Translations under genes and position numbers: made by a program
Shown: piece after piece, positions 6,432-7,627 of the stretch
How positions within the stretch are numbered: position 1 is the first letter of the stretch
How the letters are laid out: each line of letters opens with the position of its first letter
Notes under the pieces: generated by a model
Told to the model about the DNA's origin: nothing
The model's input: the letters and a program-made list of their open reading frames with translations, nothing else
Databases searched by the model: none
Assembly (NCBI GenBank): GCA_903927855.1
Contig: CAIYOL010000261.1
Coordinates: 1-7,627, forward strand
Length of the DNA: 7,627 bases
Direction: 5' to 3'
From: an uncultured Planctomycetota bacterium
GTDB taxonomy: Bacteria; Planctomycetota; Phycisphaerae; Sedimentisphaerales; Anaerobacaceae

Positions 6432-6806
6432 ATGGCAAATAAACTTGAAATTTACAAATGTATGGTCTGCGGCAATATAGTTGAAGTGCTTCACGGCGGC
6501 GACGGCGTACTGATTTGCTGCGGTCAGCCGATGGAAGACATGGCTGAAAAGACTGCTGACCAAGGCAAGGAAAAGCACGTGCCGGTAATCGAAAAGATCA
6601 GCGGCGGCTACAAGGTTAAGGTCGGCAGCATTCCTCACCCTATGGAAGAAAAACATTATATCGAATGGATAGAGCTGCTCGCGGACGGCAAGGCGTACAG
6701 GCAATTCCTAAATCCAGGAGAAGCGCCTGAGGCCGTGTTTAATGTTGAAGCCGATTCTGTGAGCGCGAGGGAGCATTGCAATATTCACGGGTTATGGAAA
6801 GGGTAA
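6432..6806 (+). CDS. dfx: Desulfoferrodoxin (two-iron superoxide reductase)
   Basis: Desulfoferrodoxin reduces superoxide to hydrogen peroxide without making O2, the anaerobe's alternative to superoxide dismutase. The 124-residue protein has both iron centres. Centre I is a desulforedoxin-like Fe(Cys)4 site made by C10-x2-C13 and the adjacent pair C29-C30. Centre II, the catalytic site, has H49 in EKHVP (with E47 and K48), H69 and H75 in [11 protein letters not shown], and C116/H119 in CNIHGLWKG. All expected ligands are present and the length is typical. The ATG is preceded by AAGGGG about seven bases away, 27 bases after the flavodiiron gene. The peroxide it makes would be consumed by rubrerythrin and Tpx of the same operon. 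Confidence 0.97.
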   Translation: MANKLEIYKCMVCGNIVEVLHGGDGVLICCGQPMEDMAEKTADQGKEKHVPVIEKISGGYKVKVGSIPHPMEEKHYIEWIELLADGKAYRQFLNPGEAPEAVFNVEADSVSAREHCNIHGLWKG

Positions 6807-6809
6807 GAT

Positions 6810-7331
6810 ATGATAAGCAAAAGTATGGAAAAGGCGATAAATGAGCAGATTAACGCAGAGATGTATTCGGCGTATTTGTACCTGTCGATGGAGGCGTATT
6901 TCAGGTCGCTCGATTTAAGCGGCTTTGCCAATTGGATGAGAGTCCAGGTGCAGGAGGAGCTAACGCACGCAATGAAGATGTATGATTTTGTGGATGCGCG
7001 CGGCGGCAGGATTATATTGAAATCCATAGCAGCTCCTCAAACCGAATGGAAGTCGCCGCTGGCTGTTTTCGAGGCTACATACAAGCACGAACAAAAAGTT
7101 ACCGGGCTGATTAACGACCTCGTAAGCTTGGCCATTAAGGAAAAAGACCACGCAACCCACACTTTTCTGCAGTGGTTTGTCAACGAGCAGGTCGAGGAGG
7201 AATCGTCCGCAGATAAAATAATTCAACAGATGAAAATGATGGGAAGTGCGCCAGGCGGGATGTTTATGCTCGACCGTGAATTGGGACAGCGGGTCTTTAC
7301 ACCGCCAGCAACAGCAGGAGAACAAAAATGA
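6810..7331 (+). CDS. ftnA: Bacterial non-haem ferritin
   Basis: Ferritin forms a 24-subunit shell that oxidises Fe(II) and stores it as a mineral core, keeping it away from peroxide. The 173-residue protein has the ferroxidase ligands at the same numbers as E. coli FtnA: E17 ([13 protein letters not shown]), E50 and H53 ([10 protein letters not shown]), E94 (KHEQKV) and Q127 (NEQVEEE), with E49, E126 and E130 also in place for the third iron site. There is no haem-binding methionine pattern that would suggest bacterioferritin. The ATG lies three bases after the desulfoferrodoxin stop, with its GGAAAGGG ribosome site inside the end of that gene. Its stop overlaps the next start (ATGA). Iron storage fits the peroxide-handling role of the operon. 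Confidence 0.95.
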   Translation: MISKSMEKAINEQINAEMYSAYLYLSMEAYFRSLDLSGFANWMRVQVQEELTHAMKMYDFVDARGGRIILKSIAAPQTEWKSPLAVFEATYKHEQKVTGLINDLVSLAIKEKDHATHTFLQWFVNEQVEEESSADKIIQQMKMMGSAPGGMFMLDRELGQRVFTPPATAGEQK

Positions 7332-7627
7332 GTATCACCTTTAACGCCGATGAAATTTTCGCAATGGCGGAAAGCATCGAAAGAGATGCCGCCGAGTTTT
7401 ACCGTCAGGCGACAAAAAGTACTACCGATAAAAAAGTAAAACAAATGTTTCTTGATTTGGCCAAGATGGAAGATAAGCATATGGTGACTTTTCAGGAAAT
7501 GAGTAAAGAACTCGGCGCAGAGGAAAAGGAGAAGACAGTTTTTGACCCCGATGACGAAGCGGCAATGTACCTGCAAACAATGGCCAAGGGACACGGTTGG
7601 GAAGGCAAGAAAAGTCTGACTGAGACC
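7328..7627 (+). CDS. Ferritin-like di-iron protein, rubrerythrin-related (5' part)
   Basis: The gene starts at the ATG overlapping the ferritin stop by four bases (ATGA) and runs open to the end of the window: 100 residues, 3' end missing. The N-terminal helix, [20 protein letters not shown], has the ExxxxxxxxxxFY pattern of rubrerythrin-like helices. A second helix carries the metal-binding ExxH as [12 protein letters not shown] (E49, H52). This fits the COG1633-type ferritin-like family, which often sits beside rubrerythrins and is of uncertain function. Whether a rubredoxin domain follows cannot be seen. The overlap implies translational coupling to ferritin. The residue after the ExxH helix is rich in charged residues ([15 protein letters not shown]). 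Confidence 0.85.
   Translation, partial: MSITFNADEIFAMAESIERDAAEFYRQATKSTTDKKVKQMFLDLAKMEDKHMVTFQEMSKELGAEEKEKTVFDPDDEAAMYLQTMAKGHGWEGKKSLTET

Overview
The window looks like a chromosomal segment of an anaerobic or microaerophilic bacterium. The MraY and GroEL sequence style, including a GroEL ending in PPGGGMY, suggests the Planctomycetota (Phycisphaerae-like). That assignment is an inference from remembered family sequences, not from a search. Base composition is moderate, and the genes are tightly packed except for one 510-base intergenic region.

Left part (1-3501). The window opens inside mraY on the + strand, the end of a peptidoglycan-precursor gene. Everything from 705 to 3501 is on the - strand. 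Read in transcription order it is: a small degenerate response-regulator receiver protein (3501-3091), groES (3016-2726), groEL (2681-1056), a strong rho-independent terminator (1037-1013) and a 95-residue two-helix membrane protein (992-705). Two promoters are readable here. A near-perfect sigma-54 (RpoN) site, TTGGCACG-N4-TTGCA, lies just before the receiver gene. A good sigma-70-type site, ATGACA-N17-TATAGT, overlaps the end of the receiver gene and should drive groES-groEL. I see no CIRCE (HrcA) operator.

Middle (3502-4011). This intergenic region separates the two divergent transcription units. It holds the sigma-54 promoter at its left edge. A GC-rich, hairpin-containing stretch (about 3605-3835) follows, with no convincing gene. 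At the right edge is the control region of the next operon: a TTGACA-N17-TTTAAT promoter, a perfect TGTCA-N3-TGACA palindrome over the predicted start site, three TTGAC repeats spaced exactly 21 bp apart, and a second inverted repeat, TAAAAG-N9-CTTTTA.

Right part (4012-7627). Six + strand genes with short gaps or overlaps form an oxygen-defence and iron-handling operon: rubrerythrin, thiol peroxidase (with an apparent lipoprotein signal), flavodiiron oxygen reductase, two-iron desulfoferrodoxin (superoxide reductase), ferritin, and the start of a further ferritin-like di-iron protein cut by the window edge. Together they would reduce O2 to water, superoxide to peroxide and peroxide to water, and store the iron that would otherwise drive Fenton chemistry.

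The points most worth a second look are the sigma-54 site in front of a pseudo-receiver/groESL locus, the phased TTGAC repeat array controlling the oxygen-defence operon, and the two alternative starts of the thiol peroxidase, which predict a lipid-anchored and a cytoplasmic form.
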